The position numbers and the translations under genes are program-made. Below the pieces are notes generated by a model. The model saw nothing but the letters and a program-made list of their open reading frames with translations, ran no database searches and was not told the origin of the DNA. This document shows, piece after piece, positions 7,404 through 14,746 of a stretch of 22,590 bases of DNA (the first letter of the stretch is position 1; every line of letters starts with the position of its first letter). The stretch comes from Thermoleophilia bacterium (GTDB lineage Bacteria > Actinomycetota > Thermoleophilia > Gaiellales > Gaiellaceae), in the NCBI GenBank assembly GCA_016844515.1, contig JAERMP010000011.1, positions 1-22,590 on the forward strand, in the 5' to 3' direction.

Positions 7404-7769
7404 GTGGGAGAGCCGAACGAGCGGGTGACGGGGATCGGGGGTGTCTTCTTCAGAGCTCGAGATCCAGAGGCGCTGGTCGCTTGGTACGCAGAGAACCTCG
7501 GGGTTCCGCTTCAGGAGGGGTACGTGATCTTCCCCGAGAGCCGCGACACGCACTGGGTTCCGTTCTCACAAGGCACCGACTACTGGCCGACCGGAAAGCA
7601 GCACATGGTCAATTTCATCGTTTCAGACCTCGACGCGATGCTCGCCCAACTCCGCGCCGCGGGAGTCGAGGTGGACGAGCGGATCGAGGAGCACGAGTTC
7701 GGCCGCTTCGGGTGGGCGGTCGATCCGGAGGGCAACCGCTTCGAGCTCTGGCAGCCGGAGGGCTCGTAG
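7404..7769 (+). CDS. VOC-superfamily (glyoxalase/bleomycin-resistance fold) protein
   Basis: The 121-residue protein is one VOC unit with two beta-alpha-beta-beta-beta modules. The first is ITGIGGVFFRARDPEALVAWY-like (about 9-30, YAENLG). The second runs from HMVNFIVSDLDAMLAQLRA to WAVDPEGNRFELWQP (about 67-118), the most characteristic signature. The family includes metal-dependent lyases, dioxygenases and drug-binding proteins. The substrate cannot be read from the sequence. H67 and E114 are at positions where metal ligands often lie. The start is GTG 7404 without a clear SD. Its TAG stop shares its final G with the GTG start of the following lipoprotein gene, so the two are probably cotranscribed. 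Confidence 0.9.
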   Translation: MGEPNERVTGIGGVFFRARDPEALVAWYAENLGVPLQEGYVIFPESRDTHWVPFSQGTDYWPTGKQHMVNFIVSDLDAMLAQLRAAGVEVDERIEEHEFGRFGWAVDPEGNRFELWQPEGS

Positions 7770-8347
7770 TGCTTCTACGCGCCCTGACAACGGCTGGGGT
7801 GGCGCTCGTGGCCGCCGCTCTCGCGGTCGGTTGCGACGGATCCGAAGCCGACCGCGAGGTGCCAAGGCCCGTGGCGATCGGAGACTTGCAGCTGACGGTC
7901 CCGACGTCCTGGTCTGCGCACCGACATGCGAAACGGTGCTTGCACGACGGCCCGGGTGTCCACATCACCAATCTCGCGGGCTATTCGTTCGAGCGTCCTG
8001 ATCTCGGCCCGGGGTGGTGTACCACGGCATGGAAGGTTCGGGAAGCTCCTCAAAACTTCGTGCTCATCGACGTATCGCGATTCTTTGGCCCGCCTCCCCT
8101 TCCCAACCCTCCTCCGGATTCGGAATTCCCACCGGCCCTAGCAACACGAATCCCGGAAGCGACACTCCTTTCGGAGGAGGAGGCAGCACGTCGAGGGACG
8201 GTGGTGTGCAAATGCACGTTTCGATACGGCGATATCTGGCTCGCCGGGGGCAGCTTCAGCGTGCGCGCCTGGATCGGAGACGAAGCGTCGATTGGCGATC
8301 GACGCTCTCTGGATGCGCTGCTCGCATCCATCCGCCCGAAGCGTTAG
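7769..8347 (+). CDS. Putative secreted lipoprotein of unknown function
   Basis: From GTG 7769, which overlaps the VOC stop by one base, the 192-residue product begins with a short Arg-containing n-region, a hydrophobic core (about 5-20) and a cysteine at 22 in LAVGCDGS. This looks like a lipoprotein signal peptide, though the lipobox is not ideal (A-V-G-C). The mature part has four more cysteines (57, 84, 147, 149), a Pro-rich loop (107-123) and a closing motif LDALLASIRP as in many small actinobacterial exported proteins. I recognise no family. The same frame is open back to 7325, but that part overlaps the VOC gene and is not counted. The stop overlaps the convergent gcvPB stop by four bases. 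Base composition dips in the Pro-rich part. Confidence 0.72.
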   Translation: MLLRALTTAGVALVAAALAVGCDGSEADREVPRPVAIGDLQLTVPTSWSAHRHAKRCLHDGPGVHITNLAGYSFERPDLGPGWCTTAWKVREAPQNFVLIDVSRFFGPPPLPNPPPDSEFPPALATRIPEATLLSEEEAARRGTVVCKCTFRYGDIWLAGGSFSVRAWIGDEASIGDRRSLDALLASIRPKR

Positions 8348-9795
8348 CCAACGAGCGCGGGGTGCTCGTCGAAGAGGTAGCGCAGGACGAGCTGCTTCGC
8401 CGCGCGCACCTCGTCAAGCCTTCGCACCGGACGGCCGTGCGGTGCTTCTTTCAAGAGTTCGGGTGACTCGGCTGCCTCCACCGCAATCCGTCGCATTGCG
8501 TCGACGAAGTCGTCGAGGCGCTCCTTCGGCTCGGTCTCGGTCGGCTCGATCATGAGCGCCTCGGGAACGACGAGCGGGAAGTAGATCGTCGGCGGGTGGA
8601 TCCCGTAGTCCATCAGCCGCTTCGCGACGTCGAGCGCCGTGATCCCGTGCTCACGCTTGAGATTCCGGGCGGAGAGCACGAACTCGTGCATGCAGTGGCG
8701 GTCGTACGGGAGGTCGTAGACGTCCCGGAGTTGCGCGAGGAGATAGTTCGCGTTCAACACGGCCACCTCGGACATCTCTTTGAGCCCCGGCCCGTACGCG
8801 CGCATGTACGCGTACGAGCGAACGAAGACGCCGAACGGACCGGCGAAGCCGCGGACGCGGCCGATCGACTTCGGCCGGTCGTGGTCGAGCCGATAGACGT
8901 CTCCGTCTCGCGTCACCACAGGCGCGGGAAGGAACTGCTCGATCGTCTCTCGCACAGCGACTGGCCCACCGCCAGGGCCACCCCCGCCATGCGGCTGCGA
9001 GAACGTCTTGTGCAGGTTGTAGTGAACGATGTCGAACCCCATGTCGCCCGGGCGCGAGATCCCGACGACGGCGTTCAGGTTCGCGCCGTCGTAGTAGAGG
9101 AGCGCACCGGCGTCGTGGAAGATCCGCGCGACCTCCTCGATACCCTCGTCGAACAGGCCGAGCGTCGACGGGTTCGTGAGCATGAGCCCCGCGGTCCGCT
9201 CGTTCACCTTGCCGCGCAAATCCTCAAGGTCGAGGTTCCCGCGGGCGTCCGTCTCGACCTTTTCCAGCTTGTAGCCCGCCATCGTCACGCTCGCCGGGTT
9301 CGTCCCGTGCGCCGTGTCGGCGGTGATGATCGTGTCGCGCTCCTCGCCGCGGTCCGCGAAGTACGCCCGCATCAGCATGAGCCCGGTCAGCTCGCCCTGC
9401 GAGCCGGCTGCCGGCTGCAAGGTGACGGCCGGAAGCCCGGCGATCTCCGCGAGCATCTCCTGCAGTCGCCACATGAGCTCGAGCGCCCCCTGCGCACCCT
9501 CGTCCTCCTGGTACGGGTGGAGGTCGCGGAACCCCGCCAACCTTCCGACACGCTCGTTGACGCGCGGGTTGTGCTTCATCGTGCAGCTACCGAGGGGATA
9601 GAAGCCCGTGTCGATGCCGAAGGTGCGATCGGCGAGCGCCGTGAGGTGACGCACGATCTCGGGCTCCGCGACCTCCGGAAGTCGAGGCGGAAGCGCGCGC
9701 CGAAGATCAAGTGGAAGCTCGGGCTTGGGGAGGCCGTAGTCGGGCACGCGGCCGGCGCGGCGGCCGGCGCGGCTCTTCTCGAAGATGAGCTCCAT
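8344..9795 (-). CDS. gcvPB: Glycine dehydrogenase (decarboxylating) subunit 2
   Basis: This is the PLP-bearing half of the split P-protein of the glycine cleavage system. It decarboxylates glycine and passes the aminomethyl group to lipoyl-GcvH. The 483 residues match the usual length of subunit 2. Visible signatures are FYPLGSCTMKHNPR (66-79), LQPAAGSQGELTG (126-138), ADTAHGTNPAS (159-169), YYDGANLNAV (234-243) and the Schiff-base lysine K263 in NLHKTFSQPHGGGGPG. The frame has a GTG at 9801, but ATG 9795 is chosen because AGGAGGT lies six bases before it and the ATG overlaps the gcvPA stop (TGATG). It is last in the gcvT-H-PA-PB operon. Its stop overlaps that of the convergent lipoprotein gene. 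Confidence 0.97.
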   Translation of the reverse strand: MELIFEKSRAGRRAGRVPDYGLPKPELPLDLRRALPPRLPEVAEPEIVRHLTALADRTFGIDTGFYPLGSCTMKHNPRVNERVGRLAGFRDLHPYQEDEGAQGALELMWRLQEMLAEIAGLPAVTLQPAAGSQGELTGLMLMRAYFADRGEERDTIITADTAHGTNPASVTMAGYKLEKVETDARGNLDLEDLRGKVNERTAGLMLTNPSTLGLFDEGIEEVARIFHDAGALLYYDGANLNAVVGISRPGDMGFDIVHYNLHKTFSQPHGGGGPGGGPVAVRETIEQFLPAPVVTRDGDVYRLDHDRPKSIGRVRGFAGPFGVFVRSYAYMRAYGPGLKEMSEVAVLNANYLLAQLRDVYDLPYDRHCMHEFVLSARNLKREHGITALDVAKRLMDYGIHPPTIYFPLVVPEALMIEPTETEPKERLDDFVDAMRRIAVEAAESPELLKEAPHGRPVRRLDEVRAAKQLVLRYLFDEHPALVG

Positions 9796-11120
9796 CAGCA
9801 CACCTCCTCAAGCACGGCGGCCAGCCGATCGACGTCGGCCGGCGTCCGCTTCTCCGTGAGAGCGACCAGCAGCACGTCGTCCATTCCTGGGTAGTCCCTG
9901 CCGAGCGCGTAGCCGGGATGGACACCCCGGCTGCGGGCGTCGCGGATGACGTCTCTCGCCGGCCGCGGCAGCCGCACGGCAACCTCCATGAACGTCGGCC
10001 GCTCGAACACGAGAGGAAGGTGGAGCCGCTCCTTCGCGTACTCGGTGAGCGCGACGCACGTCTCGCCCATCTCGCGCAGCCCCTGCGGGCCGAGCCACGT
10101 CAACGTCACCAACCCGGCGAGCGCGAGAAGTGTCTGGTTGGTGGTGATGTTCGAGGTGGCCTTCTCGCGGCGGATGTGCTGCTCTCGCGTCTGGAGAGTC
10201 AAAACGAACGCGCGCTGCCCGTCCAGATCGACCGTCTCACCCACGATGCGACCGGGCATACGTCGGACGAACTCCTGGCGAGCCGCGAAGAACCCGTAAT
10301 GGGGACCGCCGTAGAGCGGCGGGCACCCGACGCTCTGTCCCTCTCCGATCGCCATCGCACACCCGTATTCGCCGGGCGCCTCGAGCAGACCAAGCGACAT
10401 GAGGTCGACGTGCGCGATCGCGTGGGCGCCAGACTCGGCCGCGGCGGCGGCGAGATCAGGAGCCGGCTCGAGGCAGCCGAAGAAGTTCGGCTGCTGGAAG
10501 ATCACCGCCGCAGCGTCTGACGACGCCGCGGCCAGCTCGTCAGGATCGATCGTGCCGCCACGATGAGGAACCTCGACGACCTCGAGGCCGAAGCCGCGGG
10601 CATACGTCTTTACGACTTGACGGACCTGAGGGTTCAAGGTCTCCGCGAGGACGACCTTGGTGCGGTCGCTCGTGTGCTTCGCGACGAAGCAGGCATCGGC
10701 GGCGACGGCGCAGCCGTCGTACCCCGAGGCGTTCGACACATCCATCCCGGTCAGTTCGCAGATCACCGTCTGGTATTCGAAGATCGCCTGCAGCACGCCT
10801 TGGCTCATCTCCGGTTGGTACGGCGTGTACGCCGTAAGAAATTCGCCTCGCGAGAGCAGGACGTCGACGACCGCCGGAACGTAGTGGTCGTAGATGCCCG
10901 CGCCAAGGAAGGACAGCTCCACTCCGGTGTGAGCGTTGCGTTCGGCCAGCTCCGTGAGATGGCGAACGAGCTCCAGCTCCGGGAGCGCAGGCGGCACGTC
11001 GAGCTCGCGGCCAAGGCGAACACCGGGTGGGATCTGCTCGAAAAGTTCCTCGACGGACGAGACGCCGATCGCCGCGAGCATCTCGTCCCGGTCGGCGTCG
11101 GTGAGTGACAGGTAGCTCAC
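9795..11120 (-). CDS. gcvPA: Glycine dehydrogenase (decarboxylating) subunit 1
   Basis: This is the N-terminal-type half of the split P-protein, which forms an alpha2beta2 enzyme with GcvPB. The N-terminus (SLTDADRDEMLAAIGVSSVEELF) is typical of subunit 1. Later signatures include FLGAGIYDHYVPAVVD, TAYTPYQPEMSQGVLQ, ELTGMDVSNASGYDG and REQHIRREKATSNITTNQ. Length (441) is normal. This half lacks the PLP lysine, as expected. The start is GTG 11120, overlapping the gcvH stop in a GTGA, with no strong SD, so translation probably depends on coupling. The 3' end overlaps gcvPB. Confidence 0.97.
   Translation of the reverse strand: MSYLSLTDADRDEMLAAIGVSSVEELFEQIPPGVRLGRELDVPPALPELELVRHLTELAERNAHTGVELSFLGAGIYDHYVPAVVDVLLSRGEFLTAYTPYQPEMSQGVLQAIFEYQTVICELTGMDVSNASGYDGCAVAADACFVAKHTSDRTKVVLAETLNPQVRQVVKTYARGFGLEVVEVPHRGGTIDPDELAAASSDAAAVIFQQPNFFGCLEPAPDLAAAAAESGAHAIAHVDLMSLGLLEAPGEYGCAMAIGEGQSVGCPPLYGGPHYGFFAARQEFVRRMPGRIVGETVDLDGQRAFVLTLQTREQHIRREKATSNITTNQTLLALAGLVTLTWLGPQGLREMGETCVALTEYAKERLHLPLVFERPTFMEVAVRLPRPARDVIRDARSRGVHPGYALGRDYPGMDDVLLVALTEKRTPADVDRLAAVLEEVC
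9802..9808 (-). promoter_or_regulatory. Consensus ribosome binding site of gcvPB
   Basis: AGGAGGT on the minus strand lies inside the last codons of gcvPA, six bases before ATG 9795. It selects ATG 9795 over the GTG at 9801, which touches the site and could not use it. Confidence 0.8.
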
Positions 11121-11512
11121 TGGTCAGCTACGAGTGCGCGATAGGCCTCGGCGTCCATCAGGGCGTCGACCTCACTGGTGTCGGACATGCGGACTCGGAT
11201 CAGCCAACCTTCGCCGTAGGGATCGTCGTTGACGATCTCCGGCTCGTCGATCGCCTTCTGGTTCACCGCGAGAACTTCGCCCGAGAGCGGCGCGACGATG
11301 TCCGAGACCGCCTTGACGGACTCGACTTCACCGTAGGACTCATCCTTAGCCACCGTCGAGCCGACGGCGGGTGACTCGTAGTGCACGAGCTCGCCGAGCG
11401 CGTCCTGCGCGAACCACGTGACTCCGAGCGTGGCCTCGTCCCCTTCGATCCGCGCCCAGTCGTGCTCGGGGTGGTACTTGAGTTCCTCGGGGTAGCTCTC
11501 GGCAGCGGGCAC
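11117..11512 (-). CDS. gcvH: Glycine cleavage system H protein
   Basis: This lipoylated carrier shuttles the aminomethyl intermediate between the P, T and L proteins. The 131 residues show the H-protein fold: YHPEHDWARIEGDEATLGVTW-type N-terminus (13-33), then GEVESVKAVSD with the lipoylation lysine K67, and PLSGEVLAVNQ. The C-terminal part contains NDDPYGEGWLIRV. The start is GTG 11512, immediately after the gcvT stop (TGAGTG with no spacer). It overlaps gcvPA by four bases. Confidence 0.97.
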   Translation of the reverse strand: MPAAESYPEELKYHPEHDWARIEGDEATLGVTWFAQDALGELVHYESPAVGSTVAKDESYGEVESVKAVSDIVAPLSGEVLAVNQKAIDEPEIVNDDPYGEGWLIRVRMSDTSEVDALMDAEAYRALVADQ

Positions 11513-12565
11513 TCAGGTCTCCTTCCGGTAGATCGGCTTCTTGACGACACGCGCTCGCCTCGGCTTCCCGCGGACGTCGATCACGAGCGCGTTGTCCGGC
11601 GCGGCCGCCCCGGTTGGGACGTATCCCATTCCGATGCCCTGGTCGAGCATCGGCGAGTGCGTTCCCGAGGTCACCTCGCCTCCGCCCTCGATCGCCATCC
11701 CTTGGCGAGGGACCGCTCGCTCCTCCATCACGAACGGGACGAGCTTGCGTACCGGGCCGTCCTCACGTATCCGGCGCAGCGCCTCGACACCCGTAAACTC
11801 AGTGCCGAGAGCGCAGGCCCAGCCGAGCCCTGCAGAGATCGCGTCCGTCTCCGGGCCGATGTCGTTCCCATGCAGCGGGTAGCAGACCTCGAGTCGCAGG
11901 GTGTCCCGCGCGCCCAGTCCACAGGGAACAGCGCCTCGGGCAACGACCTCGTCCCAGAGCCCGGGCGTGTCGTCCGCTGCGCAGCACAACTCGACGCCTG
12001 TTTCCCCCGTGTACCCAGTTCGGCAAATCATCACCTCGACGCCGTCGATCTCGGCCATGTCGTGTGTGAAGGCGGGCGCCTCTGGGAGCCCGAGGCGCTC
12101 GAGCGACCGTGGTCCTTGCACCGCGAGAAGCCCGTACTCGTCGGACGTGTCGCGCACCTCCGCACCTCGGGGCTCGCGGTCCTTGAGCCATCCGAAGACG
12201 GCCTCCCGGTTCGACGCGTTCACGACAAGGAGGAACTGACCGTGAGCGAAGCGATAGACGATCAGGTCGTCGACGATCCCACCCTGCTCGTTCGTCAGCA
12301 GCGTGTACTGGGCCTCGCCGTCCCCGACTCGATCGACGTCGTTGGAGAGCATGGTCTGGAGGAATGCCTGAGCAGTCGGGCCGTCGACGTGGAGCTCGCC
12401 CATGTGGGAGACGTCGAATACCCCGCAGTCGCTTCGAACCGCTCGGTGCTCGGGAATGACGCCCTCGTACTGCACGGGCATCTCGAAGCCGGCAAACGGC
12501 ACCATGCGCGCGCCGAGCCCCACATGGCGCTCGAAGAGCGGAGTGCGCTTGAGCGTGGCTTCCAC
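11513..12565 (-). CDS. gcvT: Glycine cleavage system T protein (aminomethyltransferase)
   Basis: It transfers the one-carbon unit from GcvH to tetrahydrofolate and releases ammonia. The 350 residues include the N-terminal LKRTPLFERHVGLGARMVPF, the DVSHMGELHVDG segment, and GGIVDDLIVYR with the catalytic Asp (D99 or D100). Other signatures are CRTGYTGETGVEL and GLGARDTLRLEVCYPLHGNDI. In the last, EVCYPLHG replaces the usual EAGMPLYG, a conservative but noticeable variation. The start is GTG 12565; an in-frame TGA lies 33 bases upstream, so no earlier start is possible. The SD is weak (AGAG about nine bases before). It is first in the gcv operon, with about 85 bases between it and the ftsZ hairpin for its promoter. 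I could not identify a glycine riboswitch there. Confidence 0.96.
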   Translation of the reverse strand: MEATLKRTPLFERHVGLGARMVPFAGFEMPVQYEGVIPEHRAVRSDCGVFDVSHMGELHVDGPTAQAFLQTMLSNDVDRVGDGEAQYTLLTNEQGGIVDDLIVYRFAHGQFLLVVNASNREAVFGWLKDREPRGAEVRDTSDEYGLLAVQGPRSLERLGLPEAPAFTHDMAEIDGVEVMICRTGYTGETGVELCCAADDTPGLWDEVVARGAVPCGLGARDTLRLEVCYPLHGNDIGPETDAISAGLGWACALGTEFTGVEALRRIREDGPVRKLVPFVMEERAVPRQGMAIEGGGEVTSGTHSPMLDQGIGMGYVPTGAAAPDNALVIDVRGKPRRARVVKKPIYRKET

Positions 12566-12650
12566 CGCCGCGACTCTATCGCCGACCGGCTTTTCTCAGT
12601 CGTCGAAGGTGAGCCACGCCGCGGCTACGAAGCGGCCACCTCAAGGGATC

Positions 12651-12696
12651 TGCGCAAGTCCGGAATTCCGCTGGCGCGGATTTCCGGACTTGCGCA
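12651..12696 (-). terminator. Long perfect hairpin downstream of ftsZ, probable end of the dcw transcript
   Basis: A 15-bp perfect inverted repeat, TGCGCAAGTCCGGAA (12651-12665) and its complement (12682-12696), continues after one T-T mismatch into five more pairs around a TGGC loop. It begins five bases after the ftsZ stop. There is no T-tract on the minus strand, so it would be a U-less terminator, a bidirectional insulator or an mRNA 3' stabiliser. It separates the dcw cluster from gcv. Confidence 0.65.
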
Positions 12697-12700
12697 TGAA

Positions 12701-13765
12701 TCAGTCCTCTTTGAGGAAGCTCGGGATGTCGATCTCGACGTCGCTGACGCTGGGCGCCTGGAAGCGCGGGCGCTCGGACGACGTCTCGCCTGAGGCCTCG
12801 ACTCGGCGTCGACGCGGACGGCCGCCGAAGCCCGTCGCGATCGCGGTCACCCGCACGTCGGCGCCCATGGACTCGTCGATGACTGCGCCGAAGATGACAT
12901 TCGCGTTCGAGTCCGCCGCGCTCGTCACGACCTGCGCGGCTTCGTCCACCTCCGCCAGCCCCAGGTCCGGACCGCCGGTGATGTTGAGCAGCACTCCGGT
13001 GGCACCGTCGAGCGAGGTCTCGAGCAGCGGAGACGAGATCGCCGCACGCGCTGCATCGACCGCGCGGTTGTCACCGCTCCCGACTCCGATGCCCATCAGG
13101 GCAGAGCCGGCGTCACGCATGATCGTGCGCACGTCGGCAAAGTCGAGATTGATGAGCCCGGGCACGGTGATGAGATCGGTGATGCCCTGTACGCCCTGGC
13201 GCAGGATGTCATCCACCATTCGAAACGCCTCGGTGACAGGTGTCGAGCGCTCGACCACCTGCAGCAAGCGGTCGTTCTCGATGACGATGAGCGTGTCGAC
13301 GTTGTCGCGGAGCGTCTGGATTCCCTGTTCGGCCTGATCGGCCCGCAGTCGGCCTTCGAAGGCGAACGGACGTGTGACCACTCCCACCGTGAGGGCGCCG
13401 AGCTCCTTGCCGATCTCGGCGACGACTGGCGCCCCACCCGTGCCGGTACCGCCGCCCTCGCCCGCTGTGACGAAGATCATGTCCGCTCCCTTGAGCGCCT
13501 CCTTCAGCTCGTCCCGGCTCTCCTGCGCGGCAGCGATCCCTACGCGCGGGTCGGCGCCGGCGCCCAGGCCGCGGGTTGCCTTCGAGCCGATGTGGATCTT
13601 GACGTCGGCCTCCATCATCAGGAGCGCCTGCGCATCCGTGTTCACGGCGACGAACTCGACGCCCGAGACACCCGCCTCGACCATCCGCGTCACGGCGTTC
13701 GAACCCCCGCCACCGATCCCTACGACCTTGATCACGGCGAGATAGCTACCTAGCTGATTACTCAT
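12701..13765 (-). CDS. ftsZ: Cell division GTPase FtsZ
   Basis: This tubulin homologue polymerises into the cytokinetic ring. The GTP-binding signature [12 protein letters not shown] (102-113) is in the form common in actinobacteria. Other family segments are [13 protein letters not shown] (13-25), NTDAQAL (42-48), the ENDRLLQV helix, and the T7 loop NLDFADV with its catalytic Asp. The C-terminal peptide DIPSFLKED is the conserved tail that binds partners, reached through an Arg-rich linker ([11 protein letters not shown]). Length (354) is rather short because the linker is short. The start ATG 13765 has GAGGTGG at eight bases' spacing. No ftsA lies upstream and no sepF or ylm genes lie downstream. 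A promoter is likely in the 140-base gap to ftsQ. Confidence 0.98.
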   Translation of the reverse strand: MSNQLGSYLAVIKVVGIGGGGSNAVTRMVEAGVSGVEFVAVNTDAQALLMMEADVKIHIGSKATRGLGAGADPRVGIAAAQESRDELKEALKGADMIFVTAGEGGGTGTGGAPVVAEIGKELGALTVGVVTRPFAFEGRLRADQAEQGIQTLRDNVDTLIVIENDRLLQVVERSTPVTEAFRMVDDILRQGVQGITDLITVPGLINLDFADVRTIMRDAGSALMGIGVGSGDNRAVDAARAAISSPLLETSLDGATGVLLNITGGPDLGLAEVDEAAQVVTSAADSNANVIFGAVIDESMGADVRVTAIATGFGGRPRRRRVEASGETSSERPRFQAPSVSDVEIDIPSFLKED

Positions 13766-13831
13766 GTCTCAACCCACCTCAAGCTGAAGCTCGCATTGAA
13801 CGTGCGACTGCGAAAGCACCCTTCGACTTCG

Positions 13832-13860
13832 AGAGTACGGCTCCTGCCAAATCTTGTCAA
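13832..13860 (-). promoter_or_regulatory. Probable sigma70-type promoter for ftsZ
   Basis: On the minus strand a perfect -35 box TTGACA (13860-13855) is followed by exactly 17 bases and TACTCT (13837-13832), a TANNNT-type -10. Transcription would start near 13825, giving a leader of about 60 bases with the ftsZ SD near its end. This lies in the only sizeable gap inside the dcw cluster, which is locally AT-richer. The -10 matches the consensus at only three of six positions. Confidence 0.55.
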
Positions 13861-13905
13861 TGGGGCATGCAGTGCTCAAGATTCAACCTCAACCTGAGAC
13901 TTGAA

Positions 13906-14715
13906 CTACGATCCGGCGACAGGACGCTCGGGAACGCTCACGTCGATGTACGTCGCGCCGCGCTCGACGAATCGAAACACCGCCGTTGCCACCGCCACCT
14001 TGAGGCCGAGGTCGGTCGCCTCGCCGAGCCGGATCTCGGGTCCTCGGCGCAGGACGAGCGTGAGCTCCTCACCCACCGCGCGCACGGCCTTGACCCGCCG
14101 CGGCAGCTTCTCCTCGGTCGCGGCGGCAAGCGCCTTCGTGGCGGGTGTGTAGCTCGCCGGAAGCGTTCCCCCGACGCGGACTGCAACGCCCCGCGTGAGC
14201 CAGAGTCGCGGGTACGTGGGCTCCGAGCCCGTCTCGATTTCCCGAACCACCTTGCCCGCCCCCGTCACGAGCCACGAGGAATGGCCGCGCCGCGCGACAG
14301 CAACAGCTCGCTCCGGTGCGATCTTGACGAGGAGCGTGTGCGGAAACGCCCGGTCGACCGACACCCCTGCCACCGACGGGAGCGCGCGAAGGGTGCCTTC
14401 GACGTCGTCGACATCGACTGCAACCAGGCTCGTCCCGAGCACATCCTTCGTTGCGGCCTCGATCTCGCGCACGATCTCCGGCGGCGCTCCGACCACCTCG
14501 ACCCGATCGACGGCGAACACCGATGAGGCGTAGGCACCCCAGTAGACGGCGACAGCGCCCAGAACGACGGCGAAGGCGGTGAGAAGCGACCGGCCGGAGG
14601 GAACGAACCGAGCGAGATGCAGGCGATCACCCGCCGCGCCGCGCGGAAACGGGACGACGACGCTTGCCGCACGCGCATGCCGGCGCGATCCGCGCTCGGT
14701 TCGTCCCCCGGCCAT
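13906..14715 (-). CDS. ftsQ: Cell division protein FtsQ/DivIB
   Basis: This bitopic divisome protein links the FtsZ side to septal peptidoglycan synthesis. The 269-residue form has a basic cytoplasmic tail (1-42, rich in Arg), one span (about 44-63) and a POTRA domain (about 68-137, VDRVEVVGAP through FPHTLLVKIAPERAVAVAR). The FtsQ domain follows, with LVTGAGKVV and YPRLWL, ending TYIDVSVPERPVAG. I chose ATG 14715, 31 bases after the murB stop. The frame extends to a GTG at 14808, but that would overlap murB by 62 bases and add a low-complexity Ser/Arg segment. There is no clear SD at either start. Confidence 0.93.
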   Translation of the reverse strand: MAGGRTERGSRRHARAASVVVPFPRGAAGDRLHLARFVPSGRSLLTAFAVVLGAVAVYWGAYASSVFAVDRVEVVGAPPEIVREIEAATKDVLGTSLVAVDVDDVEGTLRALPSVAGVSVDRAFPHTLLVKIAPERAVAVARRGHSSWLVTGAGKVVREIETGSEPTYPRLWLTRGVAVRVGGTLPASYTPATKALAAATEEKLPRRVKAVRAVGEELTLVLRRGPEIRLGEATDLGLKVAVATAVFRFVERGATYIDVSVPERPVAGS

Positions 14716-14746
14716 GCGGCGGGATTCGCCGTGCGGCGCCTGCTTC

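Noticed and set aside
7325..7768. Upstream extension of the lipoprotein frame
   Set aside because: It overlaps the VOC gene in another frame and would bury the signal peptide that starts at GTG 7769.
8596..9894. 432-codon + strand frame opposite gcvPB
   Set aside because: Shadow rich in Arg, Val and Glu; gcvPB on the other strand has full catalytic motifs.
12566..12650. Possible glycine riboswitch in front of gcvT
   Set aside because: The 85-base leader lacks the conserved glycine aptamer cores I could look for, and no tandem arrangement fits. A covariance-model scan would be decisive.
11381..12793. 470-codon + strand frame opposite gcvT and gcvH
   Set aside because: Shadow of the gcv operon; no motif, and it would run through the ftsZ hairpin.
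13876..13904. Imperfect inverted repeat after the ftsQ stop (TCAAGATTCA / TGAGACTTGA)
   Set aside because: Only eight of ten positions pair, with few GC pairs and no T-run; too weak to call a terminator.
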